Positions 19,463-30,080 of a stretch of DNA of 64,000 nt are shown here, piece after piece. Positions within the stretch are counted from its first letter, which is position 1. Each line of letters starts with the position of its first letter. Source of the stretch: Atrina japonica (Eukaryota; Mollusca; Bivalvia; Pterioida; Pinnidae). The stretch lies in contig BROG01001209.1 of the NCBI GenBank assembly GCA_030159075.1, forward strand, positions 1 to 64,000, written 5' to 3'. The notes under the pieces are model-generated. The model saw nothing but the letters and a program-made list of their open reading frames with translations. It ran no database searches and was not told where the DNA came from. Made by a program: the position numbers and the translations under genes.

Positions 19463-21125
19463 CTACAACGAGTGTTAGTTGATTATCATGTTTATCTAAC
19501 TCGAGTTAGTTAATTTTCAAAAGTTGAAAAGACACGAGGTTTATCGTGTGTCTCTACAAATTTTGAAAATAAACTAATGAGAGTTTGTTGTTGAATCTGT
19601 TTCTACAATAACTAAAAACATTGGTAGTATGGATTATTAGCATAAATCACGTTTAGACACTTTCGGACTCGGACTCTCATGGTAGCATCAACCATGTACC
19701 TCGCTTCAATCTCCAGATTACATCAATATGTAAAAGGTAGGAAACCCATTGTTATACTTCAATAACGGACCACTTTCCCCCAATTACTTTGATTGCCAAC
19801 TTTGACCGCCGACAACTGGTCTAATGCAACTTCATCTACAAACATTTCATAACAGTAGTGGTGCGGGCTCGGCCAATGATATTTATTCAGCCCCGTTGGT
19901 TAATTGAGTGCAGTTTCATTTATACAACCGCTTGGCTTGAGAATGCTATAACAACACAAGTTATGGTAGAAATAATAATCTTAGTTGACAAGACCACGTA
20001 AGATGTAAGAATCATTATGTACCAAAGCAACAAACTATACTCAAGCTCATTTACTCATTACAACGGACGCACAACTTTTACTGCATTATTTTAACTATAT
20101 GTATATAGTAATTTGTAAAACTTCTGGTAATGACTGAATAAAGAAACATTATTTCAACTGCATAAAATTTTGAATCGATTTCTCCAATAAACTATGAATA
20201 TCATTTTGAGCATGTCACTCAAATATGTACTGAAACTATTTGTATATTTTTGAAATTTTCATCCATTCAGTAAAAGTTTTTATCAATATTTACCATTATT
20301 TGACGTATATATACAATAGCGTTCAGGTGCGTAAATAGATATTGAAGAAATATGGTGACTTCGGCCAAGGCACTTTGAAACACCGTTTCTGTTACTGAGA
20401 AATGCAAGAATAGAAACCAAGAAAATAGAAATAATATAGCCTACTATCCTCTCTCTCTGTCTCTCTTAACTTCCTCGTTAAAAGTTCATGTACGTTATGA
20501 CTGTCTTAGGTATATTGTACATGTGATGCTTTGGGAGATGAATTTAGATAAGCGTTACGCTTTTTCTCAAATGCCATAATGTATCATAATGTATTGCAAT
20601 ATATTTGAAATAAATACAGCTGAAACTAAAAATAGAAACCGGAAACTGCAATATCTAGAATAGCAATATAAGTATAACCACATATTGATATGGACTGTAC
20701 TCAGGGCTGAATCAATACAATATGACGATCATTTCTGTATCCAAATAAACAACCTCGGCACGAAAGATATGAACCCTCCAAAACCAGATATACAGATGGA
20801 AACATTTAATGCCACCACGAACTGATTTCTGTGACGTTACTGGATATTCTGAAGCAATTGGAACTTTCTTTCATCTTGTTTCTGTGTTTAAAATCCATGT
20901 AATAAATCAATAGACATTTCTAGACAATGATCTATGCTCGTGTCAATCTGTAAACTTAAAATATTTCAGTCTGGAAGTAGCCATCCAACATACAGTTTAC
21001 ACTGTTTACAGTGTAGAAACGAAAAACATACAAGAAGTTATACATATATGGAAACGCTGAAAAAGAAAATGAGTGTATTTTATAATCCTGTTTGAAAGTA
21101 AAATGAAGTACAAATAGATAACCGA
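19463..21125. other. Long spacer, no gene recognised
   Basis: About 1.6 kb of AT-rich DNA with only short frames. A small perfect hairpin (TACACTG-TTTA-CAGTGTA) lies at about 20998. Confidence 0.4.
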
Positions 21126-21415
21126 AATTCAAAGTCCATTACAATACGACAAATTAGATAGAGTGAAACTTGTATATAAAGACCCTTTTACGGACACCAC
21201 AAAACCAGTTTGATTTGTACACAAATGGAACTATTGGGGCAACAACAAAAAACGGTCATTATGTGGTTTTTATACACAGATTATCGCTAAAGCAAGTTTA
21301 ACTGAATACAATTGGTCTCAACATAAAGAATAATTGCGAATCCCAATTCTCAACAGGTGTCCGGAATGTTTCATTGTCCCCCTATTAGAATGCCACACCC
21401 GTCACAATGACCGTT
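21126..21415 (+). repeat. Repeat family C copy split by an F element
   Basis: Left part CAAAGTCCATTACAATACGA then CAAATTAGATA ends at 21160. The right part resumes at 21307 with TACAATTGGTCTCAACATAA, AATTGCGAATCCC and CAGGTGTCCGGAA, ending CACACCCGTCACAATG. The C consensus runs directly between these parts in other copies, so 21161-21306 is an insertion. Confidence 0.7.
21161..21306. mobile_element. Foldback element family F, copy 2, nested in C
   Basis: GAGTGAAACTTGTATATAAA ... TTTGATTTGTACACAAATGG ... GTTTTTATACACAG ... GTTTAACTGAA, matching copy 1 at 7703-8070. TA occurs at both junctions, as for Tc1/pogo-type insertions. Confidence 0.7.
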
Positions 21416-21629
21416 GGGAATGGAGTTTACTCACTCCTAAATGATATCCGGTTCCACCTCTTAATTTCCCAGAAGCCTGCATTCCTCCGGTATTCATTAT
21501 ATATCTATGGCAACCAAGAACACATTAATAAGTTAAACCTTGTTAGTCTCAATCGAACTTTGTTTTTCGTTATAAAACTAGTTTTTCTTCAGTCAATGAA
21601 AGTTTAGAGAAAGATAGAAAAATATGAGA

Positions 21630-21700
21630 TACAAATGTGTATAAATCTTCAGGATGTCCAGGATGCATATACTAATCTGATGAACATTTGGTAACACGAT
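21630..21700 (+). repeat. Repeat family B leader fragment
   Basis: TATAAATCTTCAGGATGTCC, ATATACTAATCTGATGAACA. It runs straight into a GATA/GATC tetranucleotide tract. Confidence 0.6.
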
Positions 21701-21860
21701 CGATCGATAGATAGATAGACCGATAGACAGACAGATAGACAAACAAATAGATAGATAGATAGAACGATCGATCGATAGATAGACAGACAGATCGATCGAT
21801 AGATAGATAGATGGATAAATGGACAAATAGATGGGTGGGAGTGTGTGGATGGATAGATAC
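21699..21860. repeat. GATA/GACA/GATC tetranucleotide array
   Basis: Blocks of GATA, GACA and GATCGATC with imperfect order. A shorter GATA run lies at 22072-22092. Confidence 0.9.
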
Positions 21861-22092
21861 TATAGATCAGAAAATAATTTTGTGGGGTTAAGATTTCCTT
21901 GCTTTGAAAATTAAAAAGATTAGTCGATATTAAATTTCGTTGAAATAAAAACATATATAATGGAACTTATTAGGTATTATAATATAAAATTTTGTCGTGG
22001 CTTAAATTTCGTTGATAAATGTAAACAACGAAATAAACGAAATTAAAACCGCAACATTTTCTGATTGTACAGTAGATAGATAGATAGATAAC

Positions 22093-22590
22093 ATGTATAG
22101 GTAAATCATATATAATTTGAAAGACAAACTACGGACCACCCACCATATACGAAATACATTCCCTGAGATATCAAATATGTTATCAAAATATGAATACTTG
22201 TACACGCGTACTTCTGGAACACATCTCGCATAGTAAAGCAAATGTTTTTGGAGCCTAGTGTTTATCGCCGCGTCGACTTTGACACCATGTGGTTTTCCGT
22301 CGAAATCTTCAATTTAATTGGATAATTTGTCAGTTGAACGATAAACTCTTGTTTGGTAGAGATTGATGTCCTCCCGGTATATTAAAGTATATGGTATAAT
22401 AATATTAAACATTATTTACTTGTAAAATCATTCGATAGTGATATTTTATATGTACATAGCTACTATCAAAAACATTCTTATCATGTTAACGAAATACCTA
22501 TCCAGCTTATTTCTGGTTAATAACCGTTATGCTAATCATTTTGTGATTTGTTTGTCCGTCTGTCCATCCGTCTCTTTATCTGACTGGCTT
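22093..22590. other. Spacer, no gene recognised
   Basis: AT-rich. Nothing recognised. Confidence 0.4.
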
Positions 22591-22599
22591 GCATATCTA

Positions 22600-22606
22600 T
22601 ATATCA

Positions 22607-22663
<57 letters not shown>

Positions 22664-22717
22664 ACCACGGATCTATCTCGAAGTCAATTTTTCTATCTAT
22701 CTATCTATGTCTGTCTG

Positions 22718-22748
<31 letters not shown>

Positions 22749-22749
22749 G

Positions 22750-22836
<87 letters not shown>

Positions 22837-22905
22837 TATCTGTCTGTCTATCTGTCTTTCTATATATCTATCTATCTGTCTATCTGTCTATCTATCTTCA
22901 AATAC
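22600..22905. repeat. CTAT/CTGT tetranucleotide array with central (AT)n
   Basis: Long CTAT runs with CTGT variants, an AT tract at about 22785-22838, then CTGT/CTAT again. Confidence 0.95.
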
Positions 22906-22907
22906 CA

Positions 22908-23020
22908 AAGTATAAATCTTTAGGATATCCAGGACACAGATACAAATCTTTTAAAAATGAACAAACACTGACCTCTGGAAACCAAGAGGTGGGATCAGGT
23001 GTCATGGAGGAGTAAGTATC
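22908..23020 (+). repeat. Repeat family B copy embedded in tetranucleotide array
   Basis: AAATACCAAAGTATAAATCT, GGATATCCAGGACACAGATA, ACCTCTGGAAACCAAGAGGT (hairpin), GGGATCAGGTGTCATGGAGG, AGTAAGTATCCCCTATC. It is flanked on both sides by CTAT repeats, and ends at the core's CCCCT. Confidence 0.75.
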
Positions 23021-23029
23021 CCCTATCTT

Positions 23030-23064
<35 letters not shown>

Positions 23065-23120
23065 CTAACTATCTATCTGTCTATCCCTCCAACCATCAAT
23101 CCATCCATCTATCTATATAC
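23021..23120. repeat. CTAT tetranucleotide array
   Basis: CTAT runs continuing after the B copy, decaying to CCATC-type units. Confidence 0.9.
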
Positions 23121-23124
23121 TTGT

Positions 23125-23890
23125 TATTTAATGTTAATATTTCAATTAACCGATCAATAGTTCACATATTTTGTCATCCGCTATAGACCTTATCACAATC
23201 ACTGCGGTCCTACTAATTTCACCTGCGCACAAACACTTCCAGGCGGCATCAGGAAGTTTAGTTCCCAAAACCAATCGTGCTCTATGAAAGACAAGACATA
23301 CACAAGGGTACGATTTGTCTCTCAGTGGATAGGATTTGTCTTGGGTACGAAACGTTTTTGGTTAATGTTCGAATCTCTAGTATTATTATGACAATGTTTC
23401 TTCATATGTGTTTGGAATTCTCTCTAAAAATGATATTGTATAGCTTACATAATATATAGCATGTTTTTCCTACCCTGTCCACAAATGCCCTAAGAGAAAT
23501 ATGTAATACCGAGGGAGCGTAGATTCGAACATTAACAAAGCTAAAGATTGATAAGATATACGCTTCCATTTTGTTTTACGATTTTTTTTCGATCAAATTA
23601 CATTTTCATTTAAAAACTCGATAAACGGACGAAAGCAAACATTTCTAAGATGCATACTTGTTCCTGTGACTTTAGTGATATCTTTAAATTATACAAATGT
23701 ATTGTACTCTGTAAAAAATGATCAGTAGAAAAAAGAAAATAATATTTTTTTGGCAATATTAATTTTTATTGTAAATTATCAAAATATGACACAATCGCAA
23801 TAACAGTAAATTTAAAAACAATATGATTCCATTTGTATTATCATGGAAAATGGTAAATACATATTACCCAAGTTGTAGTTTCGCAAAAAG
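23125..23890. other. Spacer with a 16 bp inverted pair
   Basis: GTTAATGTTCGAATCT (about 23360) is exactly inverted at about 23521-23536 (AGATTCGAACATTAAC). Flanks are not symmetric. No gene recognised. Confidence 0.4.
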
Positions 23891-23894
23891 AGGT

Positions 23895-24050
23895 CAAACA
23901 AATGCTCGAAGGGATCGTTTCTGTCCACAAGACTTCATCATCTGAGATCGAATTTAAAATTGATGTAGAGTTCCAAAAAAGACAGTTGTGTCATGCAAGG
24001 TTAAAAAATAACCTAAATGTATTCCGAAGTCCGTCTAAGATTGGCCTTGT
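23895..24050 (+). repeat. Repeat family D copy
   Basis: ATGCTCGAAGGGATCGTTTC, AGACTTCATCATCTGAG, ATGCAAGGTTAAAAAATAAC, GAAGTCCGTCTAAGA, in the same order as 14030-14240. Confidence 0.5.
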
Positions 24051-24059
24051 ATGATACCA

Positions 24060-24560
24060 CTTTATGTTTTGGAACTCTTAAACTGTAACAAGATTATGTC
24101 TAAGCTACTGAAGAGTTTAGAACTGATGGAGAAATATTCCTTCGACACAACTGAAATCACATTCATCCATTTAATTTCCGACTGACTGACGGAATGCAAC
24201 CAACCTGCCCGGTCTCACCGATAGAATACCATTGCTACTTTCCATTTTTTTATACGCCATTTACATATATCATTGTAATGACTTAGAGGGTAATTAAAAT
24301 TGTTTACAGTTGCAAAAAACATGTTGATTTATGAATACTGGATGAAAATACTTCATAAGAATAAAGGAACAGGTCAGCTAATGAATGGGCATAGAATTAT
24401 CGATAATCCTTTCAAATAACTACACAACTAATTTACAGTGCTGTAGTTCTTTCACCTTTGGCTAATATTATCATTAATAGGCACCTGACAACTGAAAAAA
24501 GGTGTCTTCAACAAAACGAAGAACACCGCGAGAGACAAAATCATAAAGATTTGTCATATT
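24060..24560. other. Spacer, no gene recognised
   Basis: AT-rich. Nothing recognised. Confidence 0.4.
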
Positions 24561-24590
24561 ATTACTGTAAATGGTTATTAATTAAAATAT

Positions 24591-24722
24591 AAAGGGCCAT
24601 TAGCTTTGTTTTCCAAAAATATTAACTTTGTTTTTACTACTTAGATTGATATACAATAACAAATAAGAGATTTTACATAGGCATGCAAATTCTTATATGA
24701 AACATGTATTCCTATATATTTT
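24591..24722 (+). mobile_element. MITE family A, left half, interrupted by (AT)n
   Basis: AAAGGGCCATTAGCTTTG to CCTATATATTTTGTATAT, then an AT repeat. It is nearly identical to 25921-26050 including about 20 bp of upstream flank, so one copy arose by duplication of genomic DNA and not by independent insertion. Confidence 0.7.
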
Positions 24723-24735
24723 GTATATATATATA

Positions 24736-24807
<72 letters not shown>
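24723..24807. repeat. (AT)n microsatellite
   Basis: Pure AT with one phase break (TATT), starting from the ATATATTTTGT block of MITE A. Confidence 0.97.
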
Positions 24808-24808
<1 letters not shown>

Positions 24809-24809
24809 A

Positions 24810-25660
24810 AATTTGGCACATTGTCACGTCAATAATAAGTGTTAACATATGCGTTAATGTTTAATAATATGTTTAATAAATTTGGAAATATTTTGCAAAA
24901 CAAAACAAGGATTTTTTAAAATTGGATATTAAATTTTATCGTATTTAATTTTTAACAAGAGTGTTTAACTAACTATTTTGTTCTTTCTACCCGTAGTGAG
25001 ATGCACTCTAATATATAGTTTGATGAAATTCATCTGCTGTTTTGTTTTCAATACAAAGTTTACAAAACAGGTAAACAATGTTTTATTTTTGTCTGATATT
25101 TGTTAATTCCGGTTTTATGACGAGCGTTTAGCAGCTAGTATACAGTAGCAATCTGTTTTAATGAAATGCTAGGTATGAACCAGATAATGGTAAATACCCG
25201 GATTTTCCTGATTCCAAGTTAAACAATTTTTTTACCACTAAGTTGCTGTGGTTGGTCTTGAAATTCACACTAAATATCTATTTTCCCTAGGAATAAATTT
25301 AATGTGTAGACCAATAGTTCTACAAGTGATGTCACAATATTGAAATTTACATATTAATGGCATCATAGCATGAAAAGTATGACACGTTAAATATAAATCA
25401 TAGATAATGGTTCTATTTAAGATATTAACATATTTATCATGTACATCGTTTCCTTTCAATAAAATGTTTATTTCATTCACTCGATAATTTAAACTTAGCC
25501 ACAACACCAGCGTCAATGTTTAGTTATTGGGATATATTTAAGCAGCTGACTGTTAAAGCCATATAAAACATTTGCTCAATTGTATGAAATATATGCCTTT
25601 GTTGTGTAAGTGATGAGTAAGAAATTAACAAAAGTAAATAAACCTGTTTATCATATTACC
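24810..25660. other. Spacer, no gene recognised
   Basis: AT-rich. The minus frame at 25265-25516 (83 residues) has no recognisable motif. Confidence 0.4.
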
Positions 25661-25667
25661 TTTAAAT

Positions 25668-25860
25668 ACTGTAAATCCGGTTTTATTCTTGATAATTTTA
25701 TTTACGGGTAATTTCTTGCTCGCGAAAATAAAATTATCGCGTGATTAAGTATGATAACAGTATGACGAAATGGGGACATATGGAATCGCGAATAAATTAA
25801 AATATTATCGCTAAAGTCCCGCGACTTTTCTTGATAAATTAAGCTAAAATCATAACAGAT
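25668..25860. mobile_element. Foldback-like element H, copy 1
   Basis: ACTGTAAATCCGGTTTTATT, GCTCGCGAAAATAAAATTAT, ATCGCGTG and GAATCGCGAATAAATTAAAA alternate in both orientations, giving a locally self-complementary sequence. The TACTGTA-type end and GCGAA-rich interior resemble 54480-54700. Confidence 0.4.
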
Positions 25861-25920
25861 TTGACATATTATTACGAGTAAAAGATTTGTTATTATTATT
25901 ATGGTTATTAATTAAAATAT

Positions 25921-26196
25921 AAAGGGCCATTAGCTTTGTTTTCCAAAAATATTAACTTTGTTTTTAATACTTAGATTGATAAACAATAACAAATAAGATA
26001 TTTTACATAGGCATGCAAATTCTTATATAAAACATGTATTCCTATATATTTTGTGAAAATAAGTTCAGTTCCAGTGTCGTATGCATATTTAAATAGTAAA
26101 GTTGAAAGTTGCAAAAAAATAATTGGTAAACTGGGTTTCTCAAGCAATTTTCACAAAACTTATAAGAAAATTAAAACAAAGCTAGTACCACTTTAA
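25921..26196 (+). mobile_element. MITE family A, internally deleted
   Basis: Left end AAAGGGCCATTAGCTTTG, blocks TTTTGTGAAAATAAGTTCAG, GTCGTATGCATATTTAAATA, GGTTTCTCAAGCAATTTTCA, right end AAAGCTAGTACCACTTTAA. Shorter than full-length copies: the right interior is deleted to reach the terminal repeat early. Confidence 0.7.
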
Positions 26197-26339
26197 GAAT
26201 CAATATCAGTTAAATGTTCAGTTTTCAATCCATTCACTTTGATATTTCAATTACTTCATATCTTTAAGTCATAAAAAATGTTATCAATATTACTAGGTGA
26301 CCAGAATTAAGTATTCATCTTAAAAGATATCATGAATTC

Positions 26340-26362
26340 TTTTTTTTTTTTTTTTTTTTTTT
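26340..26362. repeat. Poly(T) tract
   Basis: Twenty-three T in a row, possibly the A-tail of a reverse-strand retroposed insert, but no body is recognised. Confidence 0.8.
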
Positions 26363-26454
26363 CATTCTTATCATTCTGTTGTATAACTAGCTAAGGACAC
26401 CTGTTTTGACATAAATTCATATTGTTCATCTAATAATTATATCTGTTTTAATAT

Positions 26455-26668
26455 TACTGTATACCTTGGAATTGTCACTCCAGTGTAATTTTCGCCCCTA
26501 GAATTTATAATGAGACAAGATTTTCAAGCTAAATAATAAGCATGTACATGCATGCCATCCATTTTGACTATGGTGATTTAGAGCGAATTTAAGACGGGGT
26601 GAATATGTTTTCTGTCGTAAAAGGGGGCGAAAATAACGAGGAGCGAAAATAACCAGGCAAACTGTATT
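26455..26668. repeat. Dispersed repeat G, copy 2
   Basis: The reverse complement carries ACGACAGAAAACATATTCAC, CCGTCTTAAATTCGC and ATCACCATAG in the same order as 1160-1230. Ends TACTGTATACC and AACTGTATTG with GCGAAAAT/ATTTTCGC pairs suggest a foldback element. Confidence 0.55.
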
Positions 26669-26889
26669 GTTTACATCTTAAAATATATTTTTCTTACTTG
26701 ACATATTCACTTTCGTTTCATTTTAGCCATTTTCGCCCTTAGACGGATGTGCAAATTTATAATGAAGGGGAAACTATCAAGCTATTGGAAAAATAAAAAA
26801 GTTGACATACTTTTTGTACGCAATGTGTTGAAATGTTTGTTGTTGTTGTTTTTTTTTCATCTTTGTTTGACGACATATTCAACAATTTT

Positions 26890-27045
26890 TCAGTTATATA
26901 GTAGCGGCCAATATCTTGATGGTGGCGGGAAGAACCTGGTTACGGTGTACCCGGAATAGACCACAGGCCTTCCAGAAGTAAACTGGCAAACGTTCTCACA
27001 AAATCAGCTTAGGTTCCAGCGTTGACCATAAGTGACAGACTTAAA
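26890..27045 (-). repeat. SINE I, fragment
   Basis: Plus strand GGGAAGAACCTGGTTACGG, TGTACCCGGAATAGACCACA, AGTAAACTGGCAAACG, TCAGCTTAGGTTCCAGC. The same blocks occur at 38311-38430 and 54850-54970, the last with a tRNA-like head. Confidence 0.6.
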
Positions 27046-27430
27046 CATCGGAGCTCCCCACCCCACCCTGTGTTTAAATTCGAGCGATCACACTAAAAGT
27101 GAAAGTCACGTGAGTGTTGTTTTTTTTTTGACAAAACAAATCAAATGCTTGTGTCATAGTGGGCGTGGCGCGAAAAAGAAACCAAGCTGTGTTAGACGCT
27201 CAGAGCTTGAACTTGAATAATGCTGCACTTCAGTATTCATTCCTTGTAATGATCGTATTTGAAAATGCAAGAATGACTTCGGTTTTAATGTAATAATCTT
27301 AAACTGCGTTAGAATCTGGAAAGTGGAATATATCGTACACCTACAAAAATCACATTACATTTCTCATTTTAAAGCGAATCTTAATCATGGCTATTGACTG
27401 TTAACTTACATAAAGTTCATTTTTATATTC
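27046..27430. other. Spacer, no gene recognised
   Basis: A 62-residue plus frame at 27032-27220 has no recognisable motif. Nothing else seen. Confidence 0.4.
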
Positions 27431-27434
27431 AAAA

Positions 27435-27650
27435 TTCTAGGTTATATAGTTTAGTTTTAGGGCAATCTACCCGCTGCCTTTGCCAGGCTGGAAATTTTTA
27501 TCATGTTGTAAAATTAAATTTAGATCATGTTTGAAACTTAAGTATATCAAGTTATATATTTCAGTTTAAATGAAATCTACCTGCTGTCTTGGCCAAGGCC
27601 GATTTTTTTTTATTAAGTGGTAAAATTAGATTTATATGATATTTGGTAAA
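27435..27650. repeat. Diverged tandem duplication
   Basis: GGTTATATAGTTTAG, GCAATCTACCCGCTGCCTTT, TTGTAAAATTAAATTTAGAT (27440-27528) recur in order as AGTTATATATTTCAG, GAAATCTACCTGCTGTCTTG and TGGTAAAATTAGATTTATAT (27550-27640). Confidence 0.6.
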
Positions 27651-27949
27651 ATAGCACACAGATGATGTTTGATAATTAAAGTTGAGACGATGAAAATATG
27701 AAAAGTTTACTGTACAGAGTAGAATAAGAAATCTAACCAACGTGTATCAACAACCGTTTTTATATATTTATTTTTTCAAACACATCTAGAAATGAATTCA
27801 TTGACTCCAGAGGTATATCATTAACATTAATCAAATTAAACGTTGAAGTGTGCTTATTCAAGACTATATATTTAATTCATACGTTTATATCCAGGTAATG
27901 TCACTGTACCACAAACTAAGGAACTCATTCCAAGATCCTACAACGACAA

Positions 27950-28130
27950 GGTGTCTGGGTATCGCAGTGGTTAGCGCACTCGGTTCTTACAAATGTCACC
28001 TGGGTTCTATCCTCGGATTAGAGAGGGGAGTATGTGGGCTGGTGTGGCGGTCGAGAAGTCGGACACATGATTTTTTTTCTCCTTGTACTCTTGTTTTCTG
28101 CCACAGCAAAGACCAACTAACACCAACTTC
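27950..28130 (+). mobile_element. tRNA-derived SINE
   Basis: GGTATCGCAGTGGTTAGCGC (box A-like) and CACCTGGGTTCTATCCTCGG (box B-like, one base off) at tRNA spacing. The body GATTTTTTTTCTCCTTGTAC, TTCTGCCACAGCAAAGACCA, CTAACACCAACTTC resembles, as I recall, the conserved central domain of several animal SINEs (TTCTCCGGGTACTCC-like). The 117-residue frame over it is incidental. Confidence 0.65.
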
Positions 28131-28134
28131 AGAG

Positions 28135-29415
28135 GTAACGAGAGACATTTATATAATATTTTTAAACTTGTTTGTTAATCGTTGTAAGATCATTCAAGTT
28201 TAATTTTAAAAAAACAACAACGACAGAATAGCTTTATATAGTCAGTGTATGCACTAGATAAAATCGCTTTCTTTCTTCAAATGGTAATAAATGGTTTTAG
28301 TACAAAACACGTTTCTATTCCGCACCGGAAATTACGAAAGGATCGAAAAATGACTACTTCGGGTAAAATGTCCACCTAAACATTTGATATATACGTTTTG
28401 AGTCGTTTTTTGTTAAAAGTACCCTTCATATTATATACACTCTGGTCTTTCCATGAATTTAAGTTTAATAACTACGTGTATTTATGGATTGTGTCAAAAT
28501 TTTAATGTGTTTTTCTCTCAGCGCTTAAGCAAACAATATATCGTATCAAAACCAGGTGTTACAAAAGGTAATTTCGTTTTATTTCTAGTTGCCGAGCAGT
28601 TAGCTGCTAACACGTGGAAGATTAATCTCGAATCCCTGATTGAGAAGTAATGGGTGAAAATCATCGTGTTCACTTGTGTAAACAGAAATTCTGACATGTC
28701 CATATCGACTCACAAATCAACGTTCTAATTGCTCTTTTATTAGGAACTTTCTTCATGTGTTCTCTTATGCCTTAAAGTACCACATTATTTCCAGAAACCC
28801 TAGATAAAATGATAGCCGTAGCTTCGCCAAAAGCATGTGAGTAACAAGCGATCTAAACAAAACACATTGCCACCACGCATTTCATAGATTGCTTTTCGAG
28901 TGCTTTTCTTTCTGAAATTAAAAGAGGAATTATTTCTCTGTTTTTTCACAATTTGGATTTGTAGTCTTGTACTGAAAACCGCCAGTGAATAAAGAACGTA
29001 TCTAAGCTATTAATGTGTCACACGGATGACAAACGAGCGAATTGGGGAATAGATTTTTGATCATTTTGTGGAATTACAAGTGGAAAAGTGAAGTGTTCCA
29101 TTTGATAAGGGTTTCTGTTACTTAAATCAAATTAATCATATAGAATGTCAGTTCAAAGACGTCGAAAAACATTTGGGCCATGTGAGAAGTCTCTTCCCTT
29201 CTTTTTCTCTTCTTCTATTTCTCGATAACTATATATCGTGAACCATTTCTACTTTTTGCTTAATCTTACCATTTTAATTTTATTAAAATGAATTCATTGG
29301 TATTACATGTATTTGCATTTTTTAACTTTTGCTTTGAGAAATATCTTGAAATTTGTTTGTTTTGTTTTTGGCAAAACAAATCCACATTAAGTTACAAAAA
29401 GTGCTTTACATAAAA
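28135..29415. other. Spacer with a possible micro-exon context
   Basis: A TTTTTCTCTCAG acceptor at 28521 and an AAAG-GTAATT donor at 28568 bracket an open 46 bp (28522-28567). It is not supported by any recognised product. Confidence 0.25.
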
Positions 29416-29417
29416 AT

Positions 29418-29550
29418 CACAGATACCAAAGTATAAATCTTCAGGATGTCCAGGGTACATATACTGAACAAACATGGACCTCTGGAAATCCAGAGGTGAG
29501 ATCAGGTGTCATGGAGGAGTAAGCATCGGTCACACCCGCGGTGAGTCCGC
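29418..29550 (+). repeat. Repeat family B copy
   Basis: CAGATACCAAAGTATAAATC, TTCAGGATGTCCAGGGTACA, hairpin ACCTCTGGAAATCCAGAGGT (perfect 8 bp stem), GATCAGGTGTCATGGAGGAG, TAAGCATCGGTCACACCCGC. The CCCCTGTTGACC part of the core is deleted. Confidence 0.75.
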
Positions 29551-29629
29551 ATAATCACGTGCAAGATGAAAATCATAAGCAGATTGCTATATGGCATCGG
29601 TTTAGGTTAAAGGGGAGTTGATTGACATG

Positions 29630-29700
29630 ACCATACTGGCGAAATCATTGTCATCTCCTATATATGCGAGAGTACTAACCAATGGGCTATATGAACACAG
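29630..29700 (-). repeat. tRNA-like unit a of a small array
   Basis: Minus strand TAGCCCATTGGTTAGTAC (box A-like), CTCGCATATATAGG, GATGACAATGATTTCGCCAG. It resembles units b and c. Confidence 0.5.
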
Positions 29701-29915
29701 ATATTTGTTTATTGTTGTTCAATGTCCCACTCAAGAATCTTTCGCTCATATGGAGACGTCACCAAATGCCGATGAAGGTCTTTAACGTGCTGACACCTAC
29801 TGTGACACGGAACCTCGGTTTTTATTGTCTCGTCCGAAAGACAGGAAATCAACCTGCCACCGGCTGGACTCGAACTCACGACCTCACGATCAAGAGTCGA
29901 GCGCGCTACCGAACA
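29700..29915 (-). mobile_element. tRNA-Lys-like SINE of the mollusc multi-domain type
   Basis: Minus strand starts CGGTAGCGCGCTCGACTCTT with an anticodon-loop-like CTCTTGA (CTT, Lys) and box B GTGAGTTCGAGTCC. The body then has CACGTTAAAGACC-like, GCATTTGGTGACGTCTCCAT, ATATGAGCGAAAGATTCTTG and GGGACATTGAACAACAATAA, ending in a CAATAAACAAAT-type tail. I recall this 3' layout from bivalve SINEs of the MetaSINE/Deu-domain type. It is a near full-length copy. Confidence 0.75.
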
Positions 29916-29930
29916 TAGATTTATATTTAT

Positions 29931-30000
29931 ATTGGCGAACTCCATGTTATCTCATAAAGAAGCGAGTGTGCTAATCAATGCGCTATTTAAACGTAAATTT
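29931..30000 (-). repeat. tRNA-like unit b
   Basis: Plus strand GGCGAACTCCATGTTATCTC, AGCGAGTGTGCTAATCAATG, CGCTATTTAAACG. Unit c is offset by 71 bp. Confidence 0.5.
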
Positions 30001-30005
30001 TGATT

Positions 30006-30080
30006 TGTGACTCCATGTCATCTCATATAGAAGCGCGTATATTAATCAGTGGGCCAACCGAACATAGATTTAGGTTTATA
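30006..30080 (-). repeat. tRNA-like unit c
   Basis: Plus strand GTGACTCCATGTCATCTCAT, GCGTATATTAATCAGTGGGC, CAACCGAACATAGATTTAGG. With a and b it forms an array around the SINE. Confidence 0.5.

Noticed and set aside
22438..23015. Overlapping frames of 100-130 codons rich in Leu, Ser, Ile and Tyr
   Set aside because: Translation of CTAT/CTGT and AT repeats.
27850..28203. 117-codon plus frame
   Set aside because: It lies over a tRNA-derived SINE with box A and box B, and no protein motif is visible.
29682..29945. 78-codon frames on both strands
   Set aside because: Both are inside a SINE; the frame is an incidental result of the SINE sequence.
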